Assembly: GCA_015228815.1 (NCBI GenBank)
Contig: JADGCV010000031.1
Coordinates: forward strand, 1-50,918
DNA length: 50,918 nt
Direction of reading: 5' to 3'
From: Magnetococcales bacterium
GTDB lineage: Bacteria > Pseudomonadota > Magnetococcia > Magnetococcales > UBA8363
Part shown: one piece after another, positions 9,328 through 17,527 of the stretch
Layout: each line of letters opens with the position of its first letter
Position numbering within the stretch: position 1 is the first letter of the stretch
Notes under the pieces: generated by a model
Told to the model about the DNA's origin: nothing
Seen by the model: the letters and a program-made list of their open reading frames with translations, nothing else
The model's database searches: none
Translations under genes and position numbers: made by a program

Positions 9328-9464
9328 TTCTCAAGGGAGATGATATGGGAGATCAGTGGAGATTGTCAATGTTTCATTTTCGAAATCATGAGACGAATGA
9401 ACCTTGAAGTTCCACCTCACACCACGACAATCAAAAAAAATCCATCACCCGTATTTTTCCGGCC

Positions 9465-10553
9465 TCACTTGGAACCGCCAAGACTGTTGAACAACTCCAC
9501 GCGGATTCGCTCCAGAGAAGGTTCTCCTCCAGCGTGAAAGGGAACCAGACGACAACGGTTCATGGCCGCCAAGCCGATTCGGGCGGTAAAAAGGCCATTG
9601 GCTACCCCCTTTCCCGCCTGGGCCAGTACCAATGAGGCGGCATGACCTCCCACCACATCCGATACCCGATCTACCACCAAATCCGTTGTTCCCACCATGA
9701 AGGTTCCCAACAGGACTTCACGAGTCAAATACAAACTCGCCATCCCTCCCGGATGGATCCCATAACAACAGGCAATCGACCGGATCATGCGCAAATTCTG
9801 CCACAAAAAAAATAAACCGTTCAAGCCAATCATTGGACTCATGGCGGAAGCAACGGCCATCGTCGTGGCATGCTTTACAATCAATCGATAACCACGAGCG
9901 TCCAGACGTCCATAAACTGTCCTGGATAACAGTTCCAATACCTCATGGTCATCGTAATGACTTCGAACAAGATTATTAAAATTTTTCCAGTCGGATTCAC
10001 ATTCAGCGTCGCCAACCATCGTTTCACGCAGTCTCAACGCCACCCCGACGGCATGGCCATGACCACGGCGTTCCCACATGCGCTGAATGTCCAGGCGCAG
10101 GTTTTCGGCCCGTCGTAGACTGGAAAACCCCCTGATTTCACCCGTAATCAATAGTGCCGCTGCCACCAGGGTCGTCCCCGCCACAACGAAAAAAAAGATC
10201 CCCAAGGCCCAATGCTGATGAAATCGTTCCCATAAGAACAGGTACGTCTCTTCCAGAAAAATACCCGCCAGCCAAAGAAGTCCTCCCAGTATGAACCCGA
10301 TTGCCCCGCGATCTTGAAACCATCCATACATCCCTCTCGCCATTCTGGGCGTGGACGGAATCTTGAATTCATGTCCCAGCGCCGCATCTTCCCGTCGCTC
10401 CCCGGATATCGGCAAGACCACCGGAGATGCCGACAAGAGCGATGTCTCCACCTCGGTTTCCTTCGGCGCATTCACCGTCAACGCGACAGGGGCGATCCAT
10501 GATTCATCCGAATTCACGTCAGCTTGTCTCCCAGAAGAAAATCGAGAGCCCAA
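9465..10553 (-). CDS. YcjF-like DUF697 membrane protein
   Basis: The 362-residue protein has a polar N-terminus (~1-80) and two hydrophobic helices, GAIGFILGGLLWLAGIFLEE (~84-103) and LGIFFFVVAGTTLVAAALLI (~118-137). A C-terminal DUF697 region follows, including VKHATTMAVASAMSPMIGLNG and GMASLYLTREVLLGTFMVG. This is the architecture of YcjF, an inner-membrane protein of unknown biochemical role. Its start overlaps the end of the upstream YcjX-like ATPase gene by 40 bp, matching the conserved ycjX-ycjF pairing and implying a joint function, perhaps in envelope stress. The gene is the last of the operon, before tRNA-Leu. Confidence 0.85.
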   Translation of the reverse strand: MGSRFSSGRQADVNSDESWIAPVALTVNAPKETEVETSLLSASPVVLPISGERREDAALGHEFKIPSTPRMARGMYGWFQDRGAIGFILGGLLWLAGIFLEETYLFLWERFHQHWALGIFFFVVAGTTLVAAALLITGEIRGFSSLRRAENLRLDIQRMWERRGHGHAVGVALRLRETMVGDAECESDWKNFNNLVRSHYDDHEVLELLSRTVYGRLDARGYRLIVKHATTMAVASAMSPMIGLNGLFFLWQNLRMIRSIACCYGIHPGGMASLYLTREVLLGTFMVGTTDLVVDRVSDVVGGHAASLVLAQAGKGVANGLFTARIGLAAMNRCRLVPFHAGGEPSLERIRVELFNSLGGSK

Positions 10554-11950
10554 TCCAGGCGCAGATGTGGCAGGGATGTCTGATCATTCCAGTCGCTCCC
10601 TGCCGGTTCGAATTCCAGAAAGTTGAACCGTTCCTTCTTCCAGGCCTCCGGCTTTGGGATCGTCTCGGGGATTTCTCCAGGAAAGAGAAGAACTTCCTCC
10701 TGACGACCCTTCGGACGACCACGTACAAACGACAGCCTCCGCCCCTGATGCTCCTGAACGACCGTCTCGGTCGAAACGATCGAGGCAATGGCCATCGACT
10801 CCACCTTCACCCCATAAAATGAGACATCGTTGACCTGATCCATGACCATTCGTTCCAATAACCGTTCCATGTTGCCGTGCTGATTCGCCGCCACATGATC
10901 CGATTTGGTCGCCGCAAACAACAATCGATCGATCTTCGGCTGAAACATCCGTCCCAGCAGGGAAGAACGGCCATAATCGAAATTCTTCATGATGCTTTTC
11001 AAGGATCGGCTCATGTCACCAAAATTCTCCGGTCCACGATTCAACCCCTTGAGCACATCGACCAGGACAATCTGCCGATCGAACCGGGAAAAATGGTCCC
11101 GATAGAAACGACGAACCACCAACTCCTTGTAGGATTCAAAACGTTCCGACATCACCTGGAGCATCGATCCCTCCTTCATCGATTCAACCGTGCATCGGAG
11201 CGGGCAGAACGTCAGCAATGGCGTGTCTTTCAAATCCCCTGGAATGAGAAATCGTCCTGGCTGCAAAAAACTCAAACCGACAGGCGCTTCCTTGCAGCGA
11301 ACGAGAAATTCGGTAAACAACCGGCTTGCCTGGCGAATTCTTCCCTCATCCGCGTCCTGGAGCGGATCCTCTCCCGACAAATGATCCAGCCAGGATTGCG
11401 CCAGGCTGCGTCTGGGTTCCTGTTCACACAGCGCCAACACCTCCCTGGACCACTGGCAATATCCCTGTCCCAGAAGAGGCAGATCCAGCAGCCATTCCCC
11501 AGGATAATCGATAATATCCAAATGGATCGTCGTTCCCGACATCAGGTGACCGCGCAACAGTCCCGATGGACGGAAGCGAAGTGCAAGACGTATTTCGCTC
11601 AAGCCATCCGTGGCCCTGGGCCAGGCGGGAGGATCCCCCATCAGAGACTGAATGAACTGGTCATATCTGAACGAAGCGATTTCCATGTTGGGCTGCAATA
11701 CGATTTTCGCTCCCTGGTACCGTCCTTCCGCCACGACACGGAAAAAAGGGAGCCCCCCCAATCGGGCCCCCTGCAATAACTGATGGATCAACGAAGTGAT
11801 GAACACCGTCTTGCCTGCCTGGTTCAATCCCGTGACGGCAAGGCGGATTCTGCGATCCATCGCCAGATACAACAGATCTTCCACGCTTTTCAGGGCTTCG
11901 TTCGCCAGGATACCCAGCGAATCGTGTTTGATACCAGGTACGTGCCACAT
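10514..11950 (-). CDS. YcjX-like P-loop ATPase/GTPase
   Basis: The product belongs to the YcjX (DUF463) family. A Walker A motif AVTGLNQAGKTVFITSLIHQ lies early in the chain, and a DIIDYPGEWLLDLPLL segment serves as the switch/Walker B-like region. VLVDVLKGLNRGPENF and LFAATKSDHV (TKxD-like base recognition) come later. Members are dynamin-like nucleotide hydrolases tied to stress responses. I start it at ATG 11950 because GGAAAG precedes it at good spacing and the family region begins there. A 33-codon upstream extension to 12049 is open but looks non-conserved. It shares the operon with the DUF697 gene it overlaps. Confidence 0.88.
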   Translation of the reverse strand: MWHVPGIKHDSLGILANEALKSVEDLLYLAMDRRIRLAVTGLNQAGKTVFITSLIHQLLQGARLGGLPFFRVVAEGRYQGAKIVLQPNMEIASFRYDQFIQSLMGDPPAWPRATDGLSEIRLALRFRPSGLLRGHLMSGTTIHLDIIDYPGEWLLDLPLLGQGYCQWSREVLALCEQEPRRSLAQSWLDHLSGEDPLQDADEGRIRQASRLFTEFLVRCKEAPVGLSFLQPGRFLIPGDLKDTPLLTFCPLRCTVESMKEGSMLQVMSERFESYKELVVRRFYRDHFSRFDRQIVLVDVLKGLNRGPENFGDMSRSLKSIMKNFDYGRSSLLGRMFQPKIDRLLFAATKSDHVAANQHGNMERLLERMVMDQVNDVSFYGVKVESMAIASIVSTETVVQEHQGRRLSFVRGRPKGRQEEVLLFPGEIPETIPKPEAWKKERFNFLEFEPAGSDWNDQTSLPHLRLDWALDFLLGDKLT

Positions 11951-12175
11951 GCCGATCTTTCCTGGACTGGAGTGGACCGTTTCACTCCGGAAACGTATGG
12001 ACCACGATTTCCCGGAGTGCGCGGGATGATACCCGTTCGACTTTTTCATTCACATGCGAACCATTACCCGCTACGATGTTCTTATCGACACAGTCTGGAT
12101 CCGCTCCGTCTGGAGGCGTCCTCCAGTGGAACTGGCCCGACCGCCAAGCCTGAACACCTGCCGGGAACCCAGCCG

Positions 12176-12601
12176 ATGAATCGAAAAACATTGTTGAGCA
12201 GATTGGATACCATCGACTTTTTCAAGGAGTTCACTCCGGATGAACGGGCCTGGTTCTGTGACAACAGCCTGTTTTGTTCGTATCAGGACGGCAAGAAAAT
12301 CATCATCGAGGGGGCGCAGGATCGAACCTTCTATGTGCTGATCGATGGTACCGTCCTGGTGACGAAAAATGCCGTCCCCAATGAAATCCTGGCCCGACTT
12401 GAATCCGGCGCGGTTTTTGGTGAAATTGCCCATTTTGCCCGGCAACAACGGGCAACCAATGTCCTGGCCCAGGGAAGGGTACTCGTTTTTCGACTGGAGC
12501 ACGACATTTTCAAGAAACTTCCCGCCGAGGTCAAATTGAAAATCAATCATCAGGCGATGGCGATCTTGATGCACCGCCTTGAAAGCAGGAAAAATTCCTG
12601 A
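12176..12601 (+). CDS. Cyclic nucleotide-binding domain protein
   Basis: This 141-residue protein is essentially one cNMP-binding beta-roll. RLDTIDFFKEFTPDERAWF is followed by IIIEGAQDRTFYVLIDGTVLV, by ARLESGAVFGEIAHFARQQRATN (the phosphate-binding cassette, GEIAHF...RQQRATN) and by a short C-terminal helix. No DNA-binding domain follows, so it is not a CRP-type regulator. It probably acts as a ligand sensor or protein partner. The cassette keeps the GE pair and an Arg near the phosphate site. The gene diverges from the ycjX-like gene and converges on the HAD phosphatase gene with a 3-bp gap. The ATG at 12176 fits the domain start. Confidence 0.8.
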   Translation: MNRKTLLSRLDTIDFFKEFTPDERAWFCDNSLFCSYQDGKKIIIEGAQDRTFYVLIDGTVLVTKNAVPNEILARLESGAVFGEIAHFARQQRATNVLAQGRVLVFRLEHDIFKKLPAEVKLKINHQAMAILMHRLESRKNS

Positions 12602-12604
12602 TCG

Positions 12605-13348
12605 TCAGTGTGCCGCCGATCCCTGTTCTTCATCCTTCCACCAATCGGCGATCACTTGTTGCAGTCCGGACAGATCGGGAACCGTTCGGACATGGGATGG
12701 AAATGGATTGAGCTGTCCGACGCCGACAACTCCCAGGAATGAGGCCCCTGCCACACGGGCCGCCCGATGATCCGAATCAGAGTCGCCAATAAAAAGAAGT
12801 TCCCGGGGTTCGCACCCTTCCCGCTGAATCAGACGGGCCAACACCTCTTCCTTGGGTGTCGGACCGCCGAAGATGTCGCGAAAATACCGAAACAGATCCC
12901 GATGCCGGGCCACTTCGATCACCTCCTGTTGCGGCGCGGCGGAGACAATGTAGGAGGGAATCAATGGCCAACCGCGCAGATATTCCAGACTGCCACGGAT
13001 CGGCGCAGCCTCAAGAGTTCCTTGATGGACCATCTGTCTGTACCTTTCGACCCTCCCATCGAGCGAAGTCTCGTCCAGTTCAAGGTTCATGACCTCGCAA
13101 AATACCTTGCCGATTCGCTCCCGTCGATACATTCCCCGGGTTCGGTTCCATAACTCTGCCGCCGCCTTTCCTTTTCCCGGCGCTTCCATTTCCACCAACC
13201 GTACCAGCGCCTCATCCTTGATTGCAACCGAGTCGGCCAACACACCATCGAAGTCGAAGGCAACCGCTTGTATCTGCAAGGCGTTGAAGCGTGCGATCAA
13301 CTCCTTGCGCTCCTTGTAGGTCATTCCATGATGGCACGGGGAAAACAA
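12605..13348 (-). CDS. HAD-superfamily phosphatase (phosphoglycolate phosphatase-like)
   Basis: HAD motif I is FDFDGVLADS (nucleophile Asp, ~residues 38-47). Motif II is represented by YIVSAAPQ, motif III by the Lys in GPTPKEEVL, and motif IV by FIGDSDSDHRAA. A helical cap sits between I and II. The substrate cannot be read from the sequence; sugar phosphates or phosphoglycolate are typical. I favour the TTG start at 13348, because AGGTGA precedes it at about 4-5 nt, whereas the ATG at 13324 lacks a good ribosome binding site. It is the downstream neighbour of the TPR-like protein gene, 20 bp away, and may be co-transcribed with it. Confidence 0.85.
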   Translation of the reverse strand: MFSPCHHGMTYKERKELIARFNALQIQAVAFDFDGVLADSVAIKDEALVRLVEMEAPGKGKAAAELWNRTRGMYRRERIGKVFCEVMNLELDETSLDGRVERYRQMVHQGTLEAAPIRGSLEYLRGWPLIPSYIVSAAPQQEVIEVARHRDLFRYFRDIFGGPTPKEEVLARLIQREGCEPRELLFIGDSDSDHRAARVAGASFLGVVGVGQLNPFPSHVRTVPDLSGLQQVIADWWKDEEQGSAAH

Positions 13349-13368
13349 GGTCTCACCTCATGATCGGA

Positions 13369-14211
13369 TCAATAGTTGAATCCCGAAGACATCATTCCCT
13401 CACGGGTCCGGTGAAAAAAACGGATCTTGACCTGAGAGAGAATCCGCCGGTCCAGGTGAGAGCGCGATAGGGCCTGAAGCAACCGGGCATTCAGCACTCC
13501 CAACGGATCTCCCCGGACCGAGGTCTGAATGCCCCACATCAGAAATTGTCGGTTCTGCATGTCCCCGGACCGGGAAGGATCGGCGGGGGCATGCAGAAAT
13601 TCCATATGAACGGCTGGAGATCGCAACACGCCCACGGGCATGAGTTCCTCCATACGCAGCACGGCAATTGCAATCTGTTGCAAACGTTCCAGTTCCGGAT
13701 CGCCAATTTCCGTCTCCCTGAAAAAATGGACCGCATGGGAGAGAAAATTGTATTCTCGCGTCATGATGCGGGCATTGGCCTTGATCGCCAGGTCAAGATA
13801 ATGCCAGGATGCCTGGAAAAATCCGGAAATCACACAGTTTTTGACCAGATGTCGCAGCAGTTCCCCATCATGTGGCACCAACTCATGGGCCCGACGCGAC
13901 GTTTCACGGGCCTCCGAGTAATACCCCATTTTCCTCAGGGATTCACTGTAGTCGCGATAACCTGTCGGATCTTCGGGGGCCGACTCCAGAATGCTGTAAT
14001 GATGGCGACGCATCGCTTCTTCATCCCGCGACAGACAGGCCATGCGGGCCAGAATCAGGTGCGCCGTGGTGCTGTGCGTTTCGGTGAAGTCCTCGGCTTC
14101 GTCCTGCAGGGCGGAAATACGATCCTTGTCGATGCCGATTTCATAATTGAACATCTTTTCCGATTCTCGAAGGAGTGCATTGATTCTCTTGTTTTCGTCG
14201 AGACGAGCCAC
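13369..14211 (-). CDS. TPR-like helical protein of unknown function
   Basis: About 280 residues, almost entirely helical. The middle contains degenerate tetratricopeptide-like helix pairs (AHLILARMACLSRDEEAMRR, then GYRDYSESLRKMGYYSEARE and TSRRAHELVPHDGELL). The C-terminal third (MGIQTSVRGDPLGVLNARLL and KIRFFHRTREG) is not a repeat and not one I recognise. I start at GTG 14211, which has GGGAG seven bases upstream; the longer frame to 14382 has low-quality residues before that point. No signal peptide or membrane helix is seen. It likely mediates protein contacts. Followed 20 bp later by the HAD phosphatase gene. Confidence 0.65.
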   Translation of the reverse strand: MARLDENKRINALLRESEKMFNYEIGIDKDRISALQDEAEDFTETHSTTAHLILARMACLSRDEEAMRRHHYSILESAPEDPTGYRDYSESLRKMGYYSEARETSRRAHELVPHDGELLRHLVKNCVISGFFQASWHYLDLAIKANARIMTREYNFLSHAVHFFRETEIGDPELERLQQIAIAVLRMEELMPVGVLRSPAVHMEFLHAPADPSRSGDMQNRQFLMWGIQTSVRGDPLGVLNARLLQALSRSHLDRRILSQVKIRFFHRTREGMMSSGFNY

Positions 14212-14445
14212 ATCAATACTCCCGAAACATCTGTCGCCTTGAGATGTCGGCGTCACAAGTCCGCACGCCAATCCGTCGGTTATTCTGCATCGGAACCGGG
14301 TCTCTTGAGAAGGTGAAAAAAATTGCTTATGATTCCTGCATATGGTGGAAAAGCCGTCAAACCGTGAATGGGCTGTCTCCATTTTTCACTGTATCACATT
14401 CTTCAATGTTGGATTGATGAATGACCATTTTTGGACTGCCGAAAG

Positions 14446-14490
14446 AAAAAAAAGGGTCCGAGGGAAATCCCCCCAGACCCCGGCTGCTTT
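14446..14490. repeat. Dispersed G/C palindrome repeat
   Basis: A poly-A-led GGGTCCGAGGGAAATCCCC followed by CCAGACCCC is related to the block at 255-292 (TGGGGGAAATCCCCCAGACC). It lies between convergent or divergent genes, outside coding sequence, and belongs to the same short dispersed family as the repeat near 46625. Confidence 0.6.
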
Positions 14491-14586
14491 ACGCCGCATC
14501 ATTCTTTTCCTCCCCAACCCATGCGAACCATCCGGTTTCATGAGGACTCCCAGGAAGAGGGAACGGTTCTTGCCGAACCGGGTGTG

Positions 14587-14886
14587 TCAGCAGGTGATCC
14601 CGACACATCCTACCGCAAGATTGGACCAGGAGTAGTACACTGGCGCGGTGTAATAGGGGTAGACGTAGGAATAGGATGGCCAGACCACCGGCGCGGAATA
14701 GACCACCGGCGAGGAATAGACATAGCTCACCGGGGTGTAGACGTAGGATGCGGCGGGGACCAGGGTGGTGGCGCAGCAAAAGGCTTCAGCGTTGGAGGTT
14801 GGGACAAGAAGGCCCAGGGACATCGAGGCAACGGCGCTCAATGCCAAAAGGGTGTTGCCGGTCCTGTTGCGGTGGATGGTCGTCAT
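14587..14886 (-). CDS. Small secreted Tyr/Val-rich protein
   Basis: A 99-residue precursor starts at the ATG that has AAGGAG six bases upstream; an adjacent ATG (14889) is too close to it. Residues ~1-35 form a signal peptide: a basic N-region (TTIHRNRTGN), a hydrophobic stretch (TLLALSAVASMSLGLLVP) and a cleavage-like SNAEA. The mature part has two adjacent Cys (FCC) and a low-complexity Tyr/Val/Pro/Ser segment with repeated SYVY, PVVY and PYYTAPVYY motifs, ending CVGITC. Similar short Tyr-rich exported proteins are common but uncharacterised; surface or matrix roles are possible. The four Cys could form disulfides. Confidence 0.7.
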   Translation of the reverse strand: MTTIHRNRTGNTLLALSAVASMSLGLLVPTSNAEAFCCATTLVPAASYVYTPVSYVYSSPVVYSAPVVWPSYSYVYPYYTAPVYYSWSNLAVGCVGITC

Positions 14887-15081
14887 CATTCGCTCCTTGT
14901 TATCGAAAATATTAAGAGAACTCATACACATGCCAGATTAGCACCATGGCAAGGGAATGGAAAGGAAACTTCGAGAGGATATTGTACAAAAAATGGCCTT
15001 CGTTCCAACCGGGGCCAAGACGCCGCAACGACGACCAAAATCCGGTCGATCCTGGTGTTCGGCTTTCGGGAAAGGCGGGGG

Positions 15082-15501
15082 CTATTCCATCTCGCTTTCA
15101 AAATTCAACCCCAAACCGCGGGGGGTGATTCGGGCGATGGTGCAGTGGAATGAAACTTCGAAGGTGTTGCCCTCCTTGCTCATCTCGACGAACACCACGC
15201 CTTCCATTCCTTCCGTGAGTCCCGGAAAAAGGGTTTCAGTGCTGAGAAAGGCGCCACTCATGCTGACGTCGGAGGTGGTTCCCTGGATGATGTAGCCGCC
15301 ATCGTCCGATTCGAATCTCAAGCGGGTGCTGAAGGGGATACGATCGTCCCTCTGGACCGGTTTCTTTTGCGGCTCCTGGGAAGACCGGGCGGTTTCCGAT
15401 GGTCCCGAAGCGACCGTGGCGGCGCCGGGAGACGCAGCTTCCCTGGGCCGTTGCGATTTCGACCTTGAAAGGGTTTCCTGGTTGTTGGCGGATGTGGGCA
15501 T
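15082..15501 (-). CDS. PilZ domain protein (probable c-di-GMP binder)
   Basis: The first ~50 residues are Ser/Pro/Ala/Arg-rich and probably disordered. The rest is a PilZ barrel: QRDDRIPFSTRLRFE gives the N-terminal arginine cluster, TSDVSMSGAFLST carries the DxSxxG motif, and ARITPRGLGLNF closes the fold. The canonical RxxxR spacing is not perfect here (RDDR followed later by STRLR), so affinity for c-di-GMP is uncertain. No other domain is attached, so it would act as an adaptor. I start at ATG 15501; a 14-codon upstream extension is open but rich in rare residues. A second PilZ protein lies at 48900-49700. Confidence 0.8.
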   Translation of the reverse strand: MPTSANNQETLSRSKSQRPREAASPGAATVASGPSETARSSQEPQKKPVQRDDRIPFSTRLRFESDDGGYIIQGTTSDVSMSGAFLSTETLFPGLTEGMEGVVFVEMSKEGNTFEVSFHCTIARITPRGLGLNFESEME

Positions 15502-15832
15502 GGTCTTCGGGCATGGTCGGGAAGGTTGACGATGACATCCCACCTACAAGAATGCGATCCGATGGTGTGAAGGGATGTCGTTGCGTCGGTTCGGAATCGA
15601 TCACGGGTCCTCGGGTTCGGGTCCGATTCAGGGGGCGGATCCAGTCTTTCCACACATGTTCCAGAATAGCCAATTTTCTCCGCGTGTGCAAAGGACCTTT
15701 GCGGCGGGGCTGACCTCCCGTACAATCTCTTTGCGTGGAAACGGACGGATAATGATCGATCGGGACGGTCGGCATGGCAGGACTTGAGGATCGGGCCATT
15801 CCGCGGGCCAGGACAAAGGGGATCCGACATTC

Positions 15833-16252
15833 ATGAACGACAAATTGCAGATTGGTCTGGAACACCTCCCGGCCATGAGTGTCGCCGACGCCGCATGGAC
15901 TGCCGGCATCGCCGTCGAGGCGATGGAACGGTTCCTGGCCGATGCCGATCTTTCTCCAGGTCAATCCCTTCGCGTCTCCGATCTGCTCCAATCGGCGTTT
16001 CATCTTCTGGGCTTCAGGCAACTCCAGGTCGAACTTCTGTCCCGACAATTGTGGGATGCCCTCAACAGGGAACGCGAGCTTGTCCTGGCCCTGCAAACAC
16101 GACTCGATGCCACCTGCCCCCCCGTGACCTCGGCCCACGCCAATCCCGCCACGCTGCTTGATGGCCGGCAGGGATCCGTCGTTCCGATCGAACCAACCAG
16201 GGGGAAAAAAAAAGGGGGGAAAAAAAAGAAAAAGGAGGTTTTCTTCCCTTGA
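15833..16252 (+). CDS. Hypothetical protein with polylysine tail
   Basis: A 139-residue protein with good GC-ending codon use, mostly helical (SVADAAWTAGIAVEAMERFL and LRVSDLLQSAFHLLGFRQLQ). Its middle resembles no family I know. The last ~20 residues (GKKKGGKKKKKEVFFP) are encoded by an A/G homopolymer stretch, 16201-16233, with runs of nine and eight A and six G. Such runs are prone to slippage, so the C-terminus may vary between cells or be a sequencing artefact. A longer antisense frame overlaps it but has poor codon logic. It precedes the cysE promoter. Confidence 0.6.
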   Translation: MNDKLQIGLEHLPAMSVADAAWTAGIAVEAMERFLADADLSPGQSLRVSDLLQSAFHLLGFRQLQVELLSRQLWDALNRERELVLALQTRLDATCPPVTSAHANPATLLDGRQGSVVPIEPTRGKKKGGKKKKKEVFFP

Positions 16253-16313
16253 TTTTTTTCTCTGGTTTCGATACGCCCGGTTTTTTTCCTTTTTTGACCG
16301 CAATGGCGGACTG

Positions 16314-16347
16314 AATACTTGACAAGAACGATCGGAATTAGCACAAT
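16314..16347 (+). promoter_or_regulatory. Promoter of the cysE-isc operon with IscR-like half site
   Basis: TTGACA (16319-16324) and CACAAT (16342-16347) are separated by 17 bp, a good sigma-70 layout 42 bp before the cysE start. The bases ATACTTGAC (16315-16323) match one full half of the type 1 IscR site (ATASYYGAC) and overlap the -35 box; the other half is poorly conserved. Repression by the iscR product of this operon is therefore plausible, but the match is partial. Confidence 0.45.
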
Positions 16348-16388
16348 CGCTTTTCATGCGGGTTTACGATCGTTTGCCAAGAGGATCC

Positions 16389-17081
16389 ATGTTCAGTCGC
16401 ATCAAGAATGATATCCATGTCATCCATAAACGCGATCCGGCGGCCCGGGGAATGTGGGATGTCCTTTTGTGTTATCCCGGTTTGCATGCCGTCATCGGTT
16501 ACCGGGTGGCGCATGGGCTGTGGCGGCGGGGGTGGCATCTGCCGGCCCGGTTTCTTTCCTACATGGTCCGCTTTTTCACCGGGATCGAGATTCATCCGGC
16601 GGCGCGGATCGGCAATGGATTTTTCATCGATCACGGGATGGGGGTGGTCATTGGCGAAACGACTGAAATCGGGGACAATGTGACCATCTATCATGGGGTT
16701 ACGCTCGGTGGAACGAGCTGGAACAAGGGCAAGAGACATCCAACCCTGAAGGATGGGGTGATTATCGGCGCCGGGGCCAAGGTTCTGGGACCACTGACGG
16801 TCAACACCAACGCCAGGATCGGTTCCAATGCCGTCGTCGTCGAGGATGTCCCGGAAAATGCCACGGTTGTCGGCATTCCGGGCCGGGTCGTCATGGGCAT
16901 GAATCCGTCACTGCCGCGGGAGTCGCCGTTGTTTCCCGCCTACGGCCAGATCGGGGCGATGCCCGATCCGGTGGCCAAGGCGGTGGTGTGCATGTTGGAG
17001 CAGGTCCATCATCTGGAACATCGTCTCAAGAAGATCGAGAAGAACGGGGACGGTACTCATTCACGGGAGGAGGGGCCATGA
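16389..17081 (+). CDS. cysE: Serine O-acetyltransferase
   Basis: It makes O-acetylserine from serine and acetyl-CoA, the first step of cysteine synthesis. The left-handed beta-helix hexapeptide repeats are clear: [18 protein letters not shown], the active-site stretch [19 protein letters not shown] and [20 protein letters not shown], ending in GIPGRVV. At ~230 residues it is the short EpsC-like form with a C-terminal helix ([14 protein letters not shown]). ATG 16389 has AGAGGA at ideal spacing; an upstream ATG at 16356 lacks one. It is the first gene of the isc operon and overlaps iscR by 4 bp, feeding cysteine to the two desulfurases. Confidence 0.94.
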   Translation: MFSRIKNDIHVIHKRDPAARGMWDVLLCYPGLHAVIGYRVAHGLWRRGWHLPARFLSYMVRFFTGIEIHPAARIGNGFFIDHGMGVVIGETTEIGDNVTIYHGVTLGGTSWNKGKRHPTLKDGVIIGAGAKVLGPLTVNTNARIGSNAVVVEDVPENATVVGIPGRVVMGMNPSLPRESPLFPAYGQIGAMPDPVAKAVVCMLEQVHHLEHRLKKIEKNGDGTHSREEGP

Positions 17082-17518
17082 AACTGACGACCCGCGGTCG
17101 TTATGCGGTCACGGCGATGCTCGATATTTCGGTGCATGGCCAGACGCGACCGACTGCCCTGGCGGACATTTCCACCCGGCAGGAAATTTCTCTGTCCTAC
17201 CTGGAACAACTTTTCTCCAAACTCAGGCGCAAGGGGCTGGTCCGCAGCGTTCGTGGGCCGGGAGGTGGCTACATGCTGGCGGCATCGCCGGCGACGATCA
17301 GCATTGCCGACATCATCCGCGCCGTCGATGAACCGATTCAGGCTACATCATGCGGTTCCTCCGATGGTTGCCGTCCTTCCAGCCGTTGCATCACCCATCA
17401 TTTTTGGCAGCGTCTGGGAGAATATCTCAATGGATACCTTGAATCGGTGAGCCTGGATCTTCTGGCGCGGGAGAGCCATGGACACCCGGGAGAAAGATCC
17501 GGCCATGACCGGACTTAA
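17078..17518 (+). CDS. iscR: Iron-sulfur cluster regulator IscR (Rrf2 family)
   Basis: The 146-residue protein opens with the Rrf2 winged helix ([48 protein letters not shown]). The [2Fe-2S] ligand region is [20 protein letters not shown], with three Cys at the usual spacing and the His that completes the IscR ligand set. Holo-IscR represses isc operons when clusters are abundant; the operon promoter carries a matching half site. GGAGGAGGGG precedes the ATG, which overlaps the cysE stop. The C-terminal tail ([15 protein letters not shown]) is variable in the family. Confidence 0.94.
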   Translation: MKLTTRGRYAVTAMLDISVHGQTRPTALADISTRQEISLSYLEQLFSKLRRKGLVRSVRGPGGGYMLAASPATISIADIIRAVDEPIQATSCGSSDGCRPSSRCITHHFWQRLGEYLNGYLESVSLDLLARESHGHPGERSGHDRT

Positions 17519-17527
17519 GGTGCCGTC

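Noticed and set aside
15236-16357. 373-codon minus-strand frame across the PilZ and small-protein region
   Set aside because: It overlaps a PilZ domain read in another frame and a plus-strand gene with better codon use.
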